Below are positions 20,315 through 30,828 of a stretch of 34,919 nt of DNA, in pieces. The position numbers and the translations under genes were made by a program. The DNA is from an uncultured Massilia sp. (GTDB lineage: Bacteria; Pseudomonadota; Gammaproteobacteria; Burkholderiales; Burkholderiaceae_D): contig CAJYXO010000056.1 in NCBI GenBank assembly GCA_913778765.1, forward strand, positions 1 through 34,919, written 5' to 3'. The stretch's first letter is position 1. Every line of letters starts with the position of its first letter. A model generated the notes under the pieces. The model did no database searches, had not been told where the DNA came from, and saw only the letters and a program-made list of their open reading frames with translations.

Positions 20315-20922
20315 GGCGCGCCTCCCGGCACATCCTTCAAATACAGGGTCAGGCGCAGGCGCGCTTCCACGGAAGGGTCGCCAATGGTGTCGCGGCGGAA
20401 GCTGATGTCGTCCAGCGAGGCGAACGGGATCTCGCGCAGCGCGCCCATCGCGAACTGCCAGATCGCCGCATAACTGCCCTTCACCGGCAGGTTGACCTGG
20501 TAGGTGCTCACGCGCGCATTGCGGTCGTAGCCGGCCTTGTATTCGCCCTGGCTCAGGGACAGGCCGTTCTTGCCGGCCAGTGCGAACAGGGTCCGCACCT
20601 GCTGCTCGGCGTAGCGGCGCGGGCCGAGCGCGGCGTAGAAGGCATCCAGGTTGTCGACGGCGGGCGCAGGCGGCGCGGCAGCCGCCAGCGTGCCGGCGGA
20701 GGTGGCAGCAGGCGCGCCGCCGCGCACGGCAGCGGCGTCGCGCGCGGTCCGCGCAGCCACCAGCGCATCGTGCTCGGCATCCAGCGCCGCCGACGCGTGC
20801 AGGGCCCAGGCCGCCATCCCGAGGAAGGCGATGCAGATCGCGCCGCCGAGCGCCGCCAGCGGATTGGTGCGCAACGCCAGCCGCAGGCGCAGCAGCAGGC
20901 GGCCGAAGGATGGCGAGCTCAT
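20311..20922 (-). CDS. PilO/GspM-like inner-membrane assembly protein
   Basis: A 203-residue bitopic protein. The ATG at 20922 overlaps the previous stop (ATGA); another ATG five codons upstream (20937) is less likely. A cytoplasmic basic N-terminus (RLLLRLRLALRTN) precedes one membrane helix (about 22-43). An Ala-rich coiled region and a ferredoxin-like periplasmic domain follow (VDNLDAFYAALGPRRYAEQQ to the C-terminus, with YQVNLPVKGSYAAIWQFA). This matches the PilO/MshJ architecture, in which the protein dimerises with PilN and links the ATPase platform to the secretin. Assignment is from topology, a short motif and gene order. Confidence 0.7.
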   Translation of the reverse strand: MSSPSFGRLLLRLRLALRTNPLAALGGAICIAFLGMAAWALHASAALDAEHDALVAARTARDAAAVRGGAPAATSAGTLAAAAPPAPAVDNLDAFYAALGPRRYAEQQVRTLFALAGKNGLSLSQGEYKAGYDRNARVSTYQVNLPVKGSYAAIWQFAMGALREIPFASLDDISFRRDTIGDPSVEARLRLTLYLKDVPGGAP

Positions 20923-21476
20923 TGCGCTGGCCTCCATTGCGCATCGAGCTGGAAGCGGATCGGACGGTTCGGGTCCTGCTCGTTGATTTCGTGGCGCGAC
21001 AGCAGCACGGCGCTGAACCAGTCGCCCTTCTGCAGCTGCTCGATGTAGGCGATCATGTCGTCGCTGCTTTTTGCCTCGGCGGTGATGCGCAGGCTGCTTT
21101 TCTTCGCGTCCGGCTCCAGCGCCAGCAGGGCGATGTTCGCCGGCGTGCCGGCCTGCAGGGCGTCGTGCAGGGCGCGCCAGGGCAGGTTCAACTGCAGCAC
21201 GGCGGCGTTGACGGCGGCAGCCTGGGACTCCGGTACCGGCGCGCGCACGACGGACGGCGCCGCGGCCTTCGCCTTCTCCTGGGACTGCGTGCGCGCCTGC
21301 GACTGCGCGCGCAGCAGCTCGACCTCCCACTGCCGGTTGCGCAGGCCGGTCATGACCCCGGCCAGCATCGCGCCCATGCAGAACACCGCCCACAGCACGG
21401 CCCAGGTATGGCGCGGCGTACGGAACACTGTCCGGGCCAGGCCGGGCGGGGCGAAATCGATGTGTACTTTCTTCAT
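20919..21476 (-). CDS. PilN/MshJ-like inner-membrane assembly protein
   Basis: A 185-residue bitopic protein beginning at the ATG at 21476 (MKKVHIDFAPPG), which overlaps the previous stop by 4 nt. The short N-terminal segment before the single membrane helix (TWAVLWAVFCMGAMLAGVM) corresponds to the PilN peptide that inserts in PilM. A coiled-coil stretch and a ferredoxin-like periplasmic domain (DDMIAYIEQLQKGDWFSAVLL) follow. The expected partners are its neighbours, the PilM- and PilO-like proteins. Confidence 0.72.
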   Translation of the reverse strand: MKKVHIDFAPPGLARTVFRTPRHTWAVLWAVFCMGAMLAGVMTGLRNRQWEVELLRAQSQARTQSQEKAKAAAPSVVRAPVPESQAAAVNAAVLQLNLPWRALHDALQAGTPANIALLALEPDAKKSSLRITAEAKSSDDMIAYIEQLQKGDWFSAVLLSRHEINEQDPNRPIRFQLDAQWRPAQ

Positions 21477-22286
21477 GCCGCCCTCCCCGCCAGGGCCAGC
21501 CGCGCGCTGTCCGGCCACAGCGGATCGAAATCGTCCTCGAACAGGGTGCAGGCGAACTTCAGGCGTCCGGCGCTGCTGGCCCAGCTGGCCGGCGCCGGGC
21601 CGCTCACCTGCAAGCGCTCCGGACGGCCGAGGCCCACGCGCAGCGCCTCGCGCGCGATGTGGCCTTCCAGCCACTCGCGGTCGGCGCCTTCGGGGATCGG
21701 CGCGGTGCGCACCGCGGCCAGGGTCGGTCCGTCGAAGGCGGCCACGCTCAGCACCCCGCCGTGCACCAGCCCGAACCAGGCGCCGGGACGGCGCAGCGAA
21801 CGGTGGCGGTTCAGCGCGGCGACGAAATGCGGCGCCACTTCGACCAGGCGGAAACCGTGGTCCACGGCCGACTGCCGCAGGCGCTCGGCCAGGGCCTGCG
21901 GCACGGCGGCGGCCAGGAAGGCTTGCGTGGCGCGCCAGTCGGCGCGGATCTGCCAGCCGGCCGGGCTGGCGCCGAACAGCGCCTGGTAGCGCAGCGCGCT
22001 GGCGGCTTCGAGGTCGGCCATGCGGGTGGCGCCGGCCGGCGGCGTGACCTGCCACAGGCGCACCAGTTCGTCCGACAGCACCACCCGCAGCGGCCAGCCG
22101 TCGGTCCGGTGTTCGGCCAGCAGCGCATCCAGGGCGCGGCCGATGGCCTCGAAACCGTTGGCGGCAAAGCGCGTCTCGCCCAGCAGGCGGGTGCGCTCGT
22201 GCGGCCAGATGCTGGTGCGCACCAGGGCCAGCGCATCCGGCGCGACGCCCAGGCGCAGCGACTGGCCGAGGAAGGGGCGAATCCAT

Positions 22287-22294
<8 letters not shown>
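21473..22294 (-). CDS. PilM/MshI/GspL-like cytoplasmic assembly protein
   Basis: A 273-residue protein between the ATPase and the PilN-like gene, overlapping the ATPase gene by 8 nt. It has no membrane segment. Position and size suggest the actin-like PilM/MshI subunit, which couples the cytoplasmic ATPase with PilN. The usual PilM nucleotide-binding motif (GIDIGSSSVK type) is not visible near the N-terminus, where the sequence reads GQSLRLGVAPDALALV. A later GAWFGLVHGGVLSVAAFDG could be the second phosphate loop. It is therefore probably a degenerate, non-ATP-binding member. The family call rests mainly on context. Confidence 0.6.
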
Positions 22295-23977
<1,683 letters not shown>

Positions 23978-23981
<4 letters not shown>

Positions 23982-25171
23982 GACATGTCTCCGGCAAGGT
24001 CGAAAATCGGCATGTACAGCAGGACCACGATGGCGCCCACCACCAGGCCGATGGCGGCCATCAGCAGCGGCTCGAACGTGCGCGTGAAGCGGTCGATCCA
24101 GCGCCCGATCTCGCCGTCGTAAAAGGCGGCCGAGCGGGTCAGCATCGGGCCCATGTCGCCGGTGCGCTCGCCCACGCGCAGCATGCGCAGCGAGATCGGC
24201 GTGGTCAGGCCGTTGGCTTCGAAGGCGTCCGACAGCGGGCGACCCGATTCGATCGCGCTCTTCGCCGCGCGCAGGCCGGCGGCGATGCCGGGCGAGACCA
24301 TGCCCTGCACGGTTTCGATGGCGCTGACGATGGTGATGCCGCCTTCGTTCAGCATGCCCAGGGTCAGGTAGAGGCGCGACAGCTCATAGACGCGGGCGCG
24401 CTCGCCGATGCCGGGCAGTTTCGCCAGCAGGCGCGCGGCGCCGCCCTGGCGCAGCACGCGGCGCACGCCGGCGAAGGCCAGCGCCAGCACGGCGCCGAAG
24501 GACAGCAGCAGGCCGCCCGCATGCCGGCCGGCGAACTGGCCCCATTCCAGCATCAGGCGCGACATCCACGGCAGGTTGCGCCCCGCGCCGTGGTAGACCT
24601 CGGCAAAGCGCGGCACCACATAGGACATCAGGAAGATCGAGACGCCGCCGCCCACCACCAGCAGGATCACCGGGTAGATGGATGCGGAGACGATCTTGGC
24701 GCGCACCGTGTCGATGCGCTGCTGGTATTCGATGTAGCGTTCCAGCGCGCGCGGCAGGTCGCTGGTGCCTTCGGCGGCGCGCACGATGCCGACGTAGAGC
24801 GGTGGGAACAGCGCCGGCTGCTCGGCCAGCACGCCGGAGAAGCGCTTGCCTTCGCGCAGGCCGGCCAGCAGGCGTTCCAGCACGGCGCGGGTGGCGGCGC
24901 CGGCTTCCTTCTCGAGCAGCGCTTCGAGGCTTTCGACGATGCCCAGGCCCGCGGTCAACAGCGCCAGCAGCTCCTGGCTGAACAGCACCAGCGACAGCTT
25001 GCCGCCGCCGCGGCGACTGAACTGGAGGCCGGCGCCGCGCACCGGTTCGACCGCGCTGACGTACAGCCCGCGCGCCTCGACCTGGCGCCGCGCATCCAGC
25101 GCATCCGGGGCATCGACCACCACACGGGCGATGGTCATGTCGGGAGCGAGGGTGCGGACCGCGAACTGCAT
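23978..25171 (-). CDS. gspF: Type II secretion/type IV pilus inner-membrane platform protein (GspF/PilC family)
   Basis: A 397-residue polytopic membrane protein with two repeated GspF domains, each ending in hydrophobic segments: IYPVILLVVGGGVSIFLMSYVVP and LLSFGAVLALAF in the middle, and LLMAAIGLVVGAIVVLLYMPIF at the C-terminus. Family motifs are SVSLSLVLFSQELLALLTAGL-like in the N-terminal domain and LRMLRVGERTGDMGPML in the second. It converts ATPase motion into pilin extraction. The ATG at 25171 follows the GspG-type gene by about 40 nt, and its stop overlaps the ATPase start. Confidence 0.93.
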
Positions 25172-25213
25172 AAAAGCCGAAAAGAAAAAGTGAGGAAAAA
25201 CGTGAAGGCGCGC

Positions 25214-25666
25214 TTATTGCGAGCTGATGTCGGCCGCTTCGCCGGCGCCGCCCGGCTGGCCGTCCTTGCCCAGCGAGAGGACTTCGTACTCGGCCTTGCT
25301 GCCCGGCGCGCGGTACTGGTAAGCGTGGCCCCATGGGTCGGCCGGCACGCCCTTCTTGAGGTAGGGACCGTTCCACTTGCCGGCGGCGGTGGGGGGCGCC
25401 GTCATCAGGGCGTTCAGGCCTTCCTCGGTGGTCGGATAGCGGCCGACGTCGAGACGGTAGGTATCGAGCGACTTCTCGAACGCTTCGATCTGGGCGCGCG
25501 CCACCGTGACTTCGGACTTGCCGAGCTGCGAGAAATACTTGGGACCGACATAGGCGGCCAGCAGGCCGATGATGACGATCACCACCAGCAGTTCGAGCAG
25601 CGTGAAGCCCGCGGTGCGGACGCCATTTGCACCACCCTTTGCGTCCTGGTACAGCCCTGAAACCAT
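25214..25666 (-). CDS. gspG: Type II secretion major pseudopilin, GspG type
   Basis: A 150-residue major pseudopilin, first gene of the operon. The ATG at 25666 has AAAGGAG five nt upstream; the in-frame GTG at 25672 would sit on that ribosome-binding site and is rejected. A 20-residue leader ends TAG, followed by FTLLELLVVIVIIGLLAAYVGP with Glu at +5. The soluble domain carries the GspG signatures DVGRYPTTEEGLNALM, GPYLKKGVPADPWGHAYQYR and a C-terminal EYEVLSLGKDGQPGG, the region that binds Ca2+ in T2SS GspG proteins. This gives the operon a secretion rather than a true pilus flavour. Confidence 0.94.
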   Translation of the reverse strand: MVSGLYQDAKGGANGVRTAGFTLLELLVVIVIIGLLAAYVGPKYFSQLGKSEVTVARAQIEAFEKSLDTYRLDVGRYPTTEEGLNALMTAPPTAAGKWNGPYLKKGVPADPWGHAYQYRAPGSKAEYEVLSLGKDGQPGGAGEAADISSQ

Positions 25667-26037
25667 TCCCACTCCTTTGTGCCTTTTGGAAAGCTTAGCC
25701 GTACAAGGCTACCACGCGCGCTGACGCATCGACAATTTTTTTTACCGAACAGATGAGTTTGCACCCATGCATTCGCAATCTATCGATTTGTCGCAAATTT
25801 GTATCCGATTTTGAACAAACATCTGTACTGTGCGGAAGCTAACTTTACTAGGAGAAACCGAACAATATTCCATGTTGCACCAAAAAAACCATGTTTAATT
25901 CGTTGAATTTTTTTTCACAAGTATTGTTCTCGTTGCTATATTTCATTGCAACCGGGTAAAAAACACGGTGCATCAAAGCCTGCGTCTTGCTTACAAGCAG
26001 AAAACGTGATCCAACCATAACGAAAAAGGCAGATTTC
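25667..26037. other. AT-rich divergent regulatory region
   Basis: 371 nt without a gene separate the secretion operon (minus) from the PEP-CTERM/subtilase operon (plus). It is much more AT-rich than the flanks. It holds one good plus-strand promoter (25914-25942) and two short motifs, TTTGAACAAAC (25810-25820) and GTGCGGAAGCTAAC (25830-25843), that recur upstream of the second PEP-CTERM gene. I found no convincing -35/-10 pair for the secretion operon and no known riboswitch fold. Confidence 0.7.
25914..25942 (+). promoter_or_regulatory. Candidate sigma-70 promoter of the PEP-CTERM/subtilase operon
   Basis: TTCACA (25914-25919, 5/6) and TATATT (25937-25942, 5/6) are spaced by exactly 17 nt in an AT-rich stretch. 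The predicted leader is about 90 nt. Confidence 0.55.
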
Positions 26038-26799
26038 ATGATTCGCACATCGCATTCCGTCTCCACCGCCCTGCGCGGCATCCACAAGGTCCTCGGCGCA
26101 GCCGTGCTGGTCACTGCCGCTGCGGCGCCCGCCCACGCCGGCGTCATCACTTTCGACGACCCGAACAACTATGGTCCGGGCATGGTGCTGGGCGGCGACG
26201 TGTACCAGGAAGCCGGCTACAGCGTGGGCTTCTTTGCGAATGTGCCGGGCGACGGCATCGGCAACCTCGTCGGCCAGATGTACGACGGCGACACGTCGAC
26301 CTGCGACAGCTCGCAGATCTGCCCGGCCAATACCTCCGGCAACTACTACGGCGCCCTGAACGACAGCTACCTGGACATGATGTTCACGGCGGGCGCGGGC
26401 TTCAAGATCAAGTCCTTCGACGCCGGCTTCATCGGCTCCTACGCCAGCCTGAACAGCTACCCGAATCCGGTCGGCCTGGTCCGCCTGCTCGGCTTTACCA
26501 ACACCGGCACCATCACCCAGGACTTCTGGTTCGACAACTCGGTCCAGGCCAAGAACTTCCAGTTCCGCACCTTTACCACCAGCGGCCTGTTCGCCAACAC
26601 CGTGCTGAACGAAGTGCTGATCTACGGCTTCGCCTGCAACACCGCGAACACCAACTGCCAGGCCTTCGCCACCGATCGCGGCCAGTTCGGCATCGACAAC
26701 ATCGTCACCACCGACGTGCCGGAACCGGCCACCGCCGCCCTCGCCGGCCTGGGCCTGATGGGCCTGATCGCCGCGCGCCGCCGCAAGACCAACGCTTGA
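26038..26799 (+). CDS. PEP-CTERM sorting domain protein (QFxxD-like family), copy 1
   Basis: A 253-residue exported protein. The start is the ATG at 26038 (MIRTSHSVSTALRG); the signal peptide ends near PAHAG. The mature domain is beta-rich, with cysteine pairs TCDSSQIC and CNTANTNC. It ends with GQFGIDNIVTTD, then VPEPATAALAGLGLMGLIA and basic ARRRK, a full PEP-CTERM tripartite signal recognised by an exosortase. The GQFGID motif fits the family of PEP-CTERM proteins named for QFxxD; that name is from memory. It is a surface or extracellular-matrix protein of unknown function. A 42-nt gap leads to the subtilase gene, so the two probably form one operon. Confidence 0.9.
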   Translation: MIRTSHSVSTALRGIHKVLGAAVLVTAAAAPAHAGVITFDDPNNYGPGMVLGGDVYQEAGYSVGFFANVPGDGIGNLVGQMYDGDTSTCDSSQICPANTSGNYYGALNDSYLDMMFTAGAGFKIKSFDAGFIGSYASLNSYPNPVGLVRLLGFTNTGTITQDFWFDNSVQAKNFQFRTFTTSGLFANTVLNEVLIYGFACNTANTNCQAFATDRGQFGIDNIVTTDVPEPATAALAGLGLMGLIAARRRKTNA

Positions 26800-26841
26800 A
26801 CCGCATCGCACCAGAACAACGACAACGAGAGGAATAACAGA

Positions 26842-29800
26842 ATGAAGATGCGTCCCCTTTCCGCAGCCGTCGCGCTGCTGCTGGCCGGTATCGTCGCCAG
26901 CGCCCAGGCAGACGACCTGCGTCGCCCCTACATCGTGCAGCTGGCCGACAAGCCGGTGGCATCCTATGACGGCGGCATCGACGGCCTCGCCGCCACCAAG
27001 CCGGAACCGGGCCAGCGCCTGGAGCTGAACTCGAACGCCGTGGTCCAGTACAGCGACTACCTGGCCCAGAAGCAGTCGAGCGTCGAAGCCGTGGTCGCCA
27101 ACGCGCCGATCTCCTATCACTACAGCGTGGTGCTGAACGGCTTCGCCGCGATGCTGACCGACGATGAAGTGCGCGCCCTGCAGGCCCGCACCGACGTCGC
27201 CTCGGTGACCCCGGACACCCCGCGCCAGATGGACACCACCTATACCTCGCACTTCCTGGGCCTGGACAAGGAAGGCGGCCTGTGGGCCAAGCTGGGCGGC
27301 CGTTCGGCTGCCGGCGAAGGCATCGTGGTCGGTATCGTCGACGGCGGCGTATGGCCGGAAAATCCCGCCTATGCCGACCGCGTCGACAGCAACGGCAAGC
27401 CGACCTTCGACAACAGCGGCACCCTGGCCTACGACGCGCCGCCCGAGACCTGGAAAGGCTCCTGCCAGCCCGGCGAAGGCTTCACCACCGCCAACTGCAA
27501 CAACAAGCTGATCGGCGCCCAGTATTTCGACACCACCTTCAAGAGCCTGCCGCAGTACACCACCCACTGGACCGAGTTCCGCTCGCCGCGCGATTCGATC
27601 GGCGGCAACCTGGGCCACGGCGGCCACGGCACCCACACCTCGAGCACCGCGGCCGGTAACGCCGGGGTCGAGTCGATCGTCAACGGCGTCAACCTCGGCC
27701 CGGTCTCGGGCATGGCGCCGCGCGCCCGCATCGCCATGTACAAGGTGTGCTGGACCTACAACGACGCCACCGACGCCACCGGCGGCAAGAACAGCTGCTT
27801 CACCGGCGACAGCGTCGCGGCGATCGAAAAAGCCGTGGTCGATGGCGTCAACGTCATCAACTACTCGATCAGCGGCGGCACCTCGGTGACCGACCTGGTC
27901 GAACAGGCCTTCCTGCACGCTTCGAACGCCGGCGTGTTCGTCTCGGCATCGGCCGGCAACGATGGCCCGTCGAACACCGTGGCCCACATCAGCCCGTGGG
28001 AAGCCACCGTGGCCGCTTCGACCCACAACCGCGAACTGCAGTCCGACGTCCTGCTGGGCGACGGCCGCAAGTACACCGGCGCCTCGATGATCGTGAACCC
28101 GCTGCCGTCGGCGCCGATGATCACCGCCGAGCAGGCCAAGCTGTCGACCGCCAGCGCCAACTCGGCAACGCTGTGCTACAGCTCGACCTGGACCAGCGCC
28201 GACTGGCCGGTCGCCAAGCCGTCGCTGGATCCGGCCAAGGTCGCCGGCAAGGTCGTGACCTGCACCCGCGGCACCAACGACCGTCTCGACAAGAGCAAGG
28301 CCGTCAAGGAAGCCGGCGGCGTCGGCATGGTCCTGATCGACAACGGCGCGGGCCTGGTCGGCGAAGTGCACGCCGTCCCGACCGTGCACGTGAGCGCCGC
28401 CGACGGCGCCCTGATCAAGGCCTACGCGGCCGGCCAGAACCCGACCGCGGCGATGACCAAGTTCGTCACCGGCACCTCGGCAGCGAAGGCGCCGGTGGTG
28501 GCGTCGTTCTCGTCGCGCGGCCCGAACCGCTATGACGGCAACCAGCTCAAGCCCGACCTGGCAGCGCCCGGCGTCGACATCATCGCCGCCGTGACCCCGG
28601 AAATGAACGCGATCCAGCGCGCCGACGTCGTCAACGGCACCGCCGCCCCGACCAGCGCCTGGGCGTCCTACCAGGGCACCTCGATGGCCGCGCCGCACGT
28701 GGCCGGTATCGCCGCCCTGCTGCACCAGCAGCACCCGACCTGGAGCCCGGCGATGATCAAGTCGGCGCTGATGACCACCGCCACCGATACCTTCGCCGAC
28801 ACCATCCCGTCCGGCGACACCCGCGGTATCCTGCCGTTCGGCCAGGGCGCCGGCCACATCAACCCGAACGGCGCGATGGATCCGGGCCTGGTGTTCGATA
28901 TCGCTCCGGCCGACTACCAGCGCTACCTGTGCGGCCTGGCCGTGGCGGGCGCGAGCTGCGCGGGCGGCCAGATCGCCAGCTACAACCTGAACCTGCCGTC
29001 GATCTCGGTCGGCAACGTGCTGGGCAGCACCGTGGTGACCCGCAAGGTGACCAACGTCGGCGCCGAAGCGGAAACCTACACCGCCGCCGCCACCGTGCCG
29101 GGCTTCTCGGCCGTCGTGTCGCCGAGCTCGCTGAACGTCGCACCGGGCGCCACCGCCAGCTTCACGGTGACCCTGACCCGCACCAACTCGGCCTTCAACA
29201 CCTGGCAGTTCGGTTCGCTGAAACTGACCGGCAGCAAGCACGCCGTCCGCATCCCGGTGGTGGCGCGTTCCGGCACGCCGTTCATCGCCCCGGCACTGAT
29301 CTCGGTGCCGAAGGTCGCGGCGACCAAGTCCTACTCGGTCCAGACCGGCTTCAGCGGCACCGTCAAGGCGCTGACCGGCATGAAGGAAATCACCCGCACC
29401 GATGACACCGTGGCACAGGCAGTCCTGAGCACGGTCAACAGCACCGCCGCCGTGCAGGACGCCTGCCGCAAAGGCATCAGCGGCGTGAAGGTGACTTCGG
29501 TGACGGTCCCGGCCGGCGCCCTGGTGGCCCAGTGGGAGCTGTTCGACCGCGACACCGACGGCGGCGCCGGCACCACCGACCTCGACCTGGCCCTGCTGAA
29601 TCCGGCCGGCAACCTGGTCGCCTACTCGGGCAACAACGGCAGCAACGAACTGGTGGCCCTGAACGCCCCGGCGGCCGGCACCTACAAGGTGTGCGTGGTC
29701 GGCTATGCAACCCCGGGCAACGTGGCGTCGAACTACAAGCTGTCGTCGGCCGTCGTGACCACCGCCGACAAGGCCGGCAACTTCCGCGTCGGCGTGCCGG

Positions 29801-30009
29801 CCAAGGTCTACGCAGGCAGCACCGCTACCCTGTCGGCCGGCTGGTCGGGCCTGGCAACCGGCAAGCGCTTCCTGGGCGCCGCCCAGCTGCAGCAGGATAC
29901 GACCGGTGTCGTTGGCGCCACGACCATCTTCCAGGTCGAGACCAACAACCCGATCCCGCTGGGCGAGCCGGTGCAGCGCGCCGTGGTCACCGCAGACTCG
30001 GGTATCTAA
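26842..30009 (+). CDS. Secreted S8 family serine peptidase (subtilase)
   Basis: A 1055-residue extracellular subtilisin-like protease with an AGAGGA-type ribosome-binding site upstream. The order is: signal peptide ending SAQA; inhibitor I9 prodomain (about 27-130); catalytic domain with Asp167 (GIVDGGVWPE), His262 (GHGTHTSS), the oxyanion Asn in SASAGNDGPS, and Ser614 (GTSMAAPHVAG). A PA domain is inserted before the catalytic serine (about 420-550). An Fn3-like domain follows (VTRKVTNVGAEAETYT), then a PPC-like domain (DTDGGAGTTDLDLALLNP) and a final beta-domain. The layout resembles cucumisin-type subtilases. Unlike its partner gene product it lacks a PEP-CTERM tail, so it should be released or held by other means. 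Confidence 0.95.
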   Translation: MKMRPLSAAVALLLAGIVASAQADDLRRPYIVQLADKPVASYDGGIDGLAATKPEPGQRLELNSNAVVQYSDYLAQKQSSVEAVVANAPISYHYSVVLNGFAAMLTDDEVRALQARTDVASVTPDTPRQMDTTYTSHFLGLDKEGGLWAKLGGRSAAGEGIVVGIVDGGVWPENPAYADRVDSNGKPTFDNSGTLAYDAPPETWKGSCQPGEGFTTANCNNKLIGAQYFDTTFKSLPQYTTHWTEFRSPRDSIGGNLGHGGHGTHTSSTAAGNAGVESIVNGVNLGPVSGMAPRARIAMYKVCWTYNDATDATGGKNSCFTGDSVAAIEKAVVDGVNVINYSISGGTSVTDLVEQAFLHASNAGVFVSASAGNDGPSNTVAHISPWEATVAASTHNRELQSDVLLGDGRKYTGASMIVNPLPSAPMITAEQAKLSTASANSATLCYSSTWTSADWPVAKPSLDPAKVAGKVVTCTRGTNDRLDKSKAVKEAGGVGMVLIDNGAGLVGEVHAVPTVHVSAADGALIKAYAAGQNPTAAMTKFVTGTSAAKAPVVASFSSRGPNRYDGNQLKPDLAAPGVDIIAAVTPEMNAIQRADVVNGTAAPTSAWASYQGTSMAAPHVAGIAALLHQQHPTWSPAMIKSALMTTATDTFADTIPSGDTRGILPFGQGAGHINPNGAMDPGLVFDIAPADYQRYLCGLAVAGASCAGGQIASYNLNLPSISVGNVLGSTVVTRKVTNVGAEAETYTAAATVPGFSAVVSPSSLNVAPGATASFTVTLTRTNSAFNTWQFGSLKLTGSKHAVRIPVVARSGTPFIAPALISVPKVAATKSYSVQTGFSGTVKALTGMKEITRTDDTVAQAVLSTVNSTAAVQDACRKGISGVKVTSVTVPAGALVAQWELFDRDTDGGAGTTDLDLALLNPAGNLVAYSGNNGSNELVALNAPAAGTYKVCVVGYATPGNVASNYKLSSAVVTTADKAGNFRVGVPAKVYAGSTATLSAGWSGLATGKRFLGAAQLQQDTTGVVGATTIFQVETNNPIPLGEPVQRAVVTADSGI

Positions 30010-30025
30010 CAGCAGGGAATCGCCT

Positions 30026-30039
30026 GGCTCCGCGGAGCC
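30026..30039. repeat. Perfect 14-bp palindrome after the subtilase gene
   Basis: GGCTCCGCGGAGCC lies between the subtilase stop and its terminator. It may add to the terminator structure. Confidence 0.6.
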
Positions 30040-30049
30040 GGGCGCAAAA

Positions 30050-30082
30050 AAAGCCGCGTGTCCTTCGGGACCGCGGCTTTTT
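30050..30082. terminator. Bidirectional terminator with UUCG tetraloop
   Basis: AAAGCCGCG (30050-30058) pairs with CGCGGCTTT (30072-30080). GTCC/GGAC extends the stem to a TTCG loop, with one bulged T. An A-run on the left and a T-run on the right let it serve both the subtilase and the convergent lipoprotein gene. Confidence 0.9.
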
Positions 30083-30095
30083 CACTTTGAAGCGC

Positions 30096-30545
30096 TTATT
30101 TTGCCGAGGCGCCGGCGTTGCCCTGCCCCAGCTGGCAGGTGCCGGCGCGGCAGACCGCGCCCGGATCCGGCATGAAGCGGCAGTTCGACACCATGCCGGA
30201 TGCGGCATCGGCGCTGCGCCGTTCCTGCTGGTAGCGTTCGGCCAGGGCCTGGAGCTCGCCCTGCGAGGCGTTGGCGGATGACCAGGCCAGATAGCTTTCC
30301 GGGCCGCCGCAGGACTTGTGCCCGATCGCCAGCGTGTGGCACTGGGCATCGCTGGAACAGCCGGGCGTGCCGACCATCGCGCGGATGCGCGCCAGGGTGT
30401 CGCCTTGCGCGCCCTGGACCGGCGCCGCTTGCGACGATGACGCGGATGGCGATGGCGACGTCGATGGCGGCGGCGAAGCCGTTTGCGAGGTCGCGCTGCT
30501 GCAGGCGGTGCAACCGGCCAGTAGTAAAAGGATCAGTGTTCGCAT
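30096..30545 (-). CDS. Cysteine-rich putative lipoprotein, function unknown
   Basis: A 149-residue product started at the ATG at 30545, because that places a compact lipoprotein signal at the N-terminus (RTLILLLLAGC, Cys12). A Ser/Pro-rich spacer (about 20-45) tethers a small domain with five to six cysteines (PGCSSDAQC, HKSCGGPES, SNCRFMP, CRAGTCQLG) suited to disulfides in the periplasm. The CSSDAQC start and CRAGTC end resemble Cys-rich proteins of proteobacterial and myxobacterial lipoproteins, but I do not recognise a named family. It is convergent with the subtilase and divergent from the second PEP-CTERM gene. Confidence 0.75.
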   Translation of the reverse strand: MRTLILLLLAGCTACSSATSQTASPPPSTSPSPSASSSQAAPVQGAQGDTLARIRAMVGTPGCSSDAQCHTLAIGHKSCGGPESYLAWSSANASQGELQALAERYQQERRSADAASGMVSNCRFMPDPGAVCRAGTCQLGQGNAGASAK

Positions 30546-30828
30546 CGGTTCATCATGCGCTCCCGTCCGTCGAGACGTCAAGCGTGCGGCAACCGTGCGC
30601 AGGGTCACGCAATAGTAAATACGACAATATTTCCATTTTGCAAACCCAACCACGGCCCGCAGGCGGTTTGTTCAAATATTATTCAGACGAACTCGCCATT
30701 AGCCGAATGTCCCCCTGTATGTTCGCTTCCGCACTAAACTTGTCGTTATTGATATACTGAATTGCAATTCAAAAGTATTCCGCAGGCCGCGCATTCCGCG
30801 CCTCTCATCAACGACAAAGGTAAACAAC
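30546..30828. other. Intergenic region upstream of the second PEP-CTERM gene
   Basis: This 283-nt gap is AT-rich in its right half. It contains GTTTGTTCAAA (30666-30676) and GTTCGCTTCCGCAC (30721-30734). These are the reverse complements, exact and with one mismatch respectively, of motifs upstream of the first PEP-CTERM gene. No confident -35/-10 pair was identified. Confidence 0.6.

Noticed and set aside
17709..20333. A longer secretin with 204 extra N-terminal residues
   Set aside because: The extra part reads the PilP-like gene in another frame. The ATG at 19721 gives a proper lipoprotein signal and a 1-nt overlap junction.
25940..26037. A cyclic-di-GMP (GEMM) riboswitch before the first PEP-CTERM gene
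   Set aside because: A CAAAGCC stretch and nearby short stems recalled GEMM, but the tetraloop-receptor and conserved P1/P2 core could not be matched.
25936..29241. A 1101-codon open frame on the minus strand across the subtilase gene
   Set aside because: It is the complement of a well-supported subtilase gene with an intact triad. Its translation is Gly/Ala/Val/Asp/Arg-rich low-complexity sequence without motifs, as expected for a GC-rich antisense frame.
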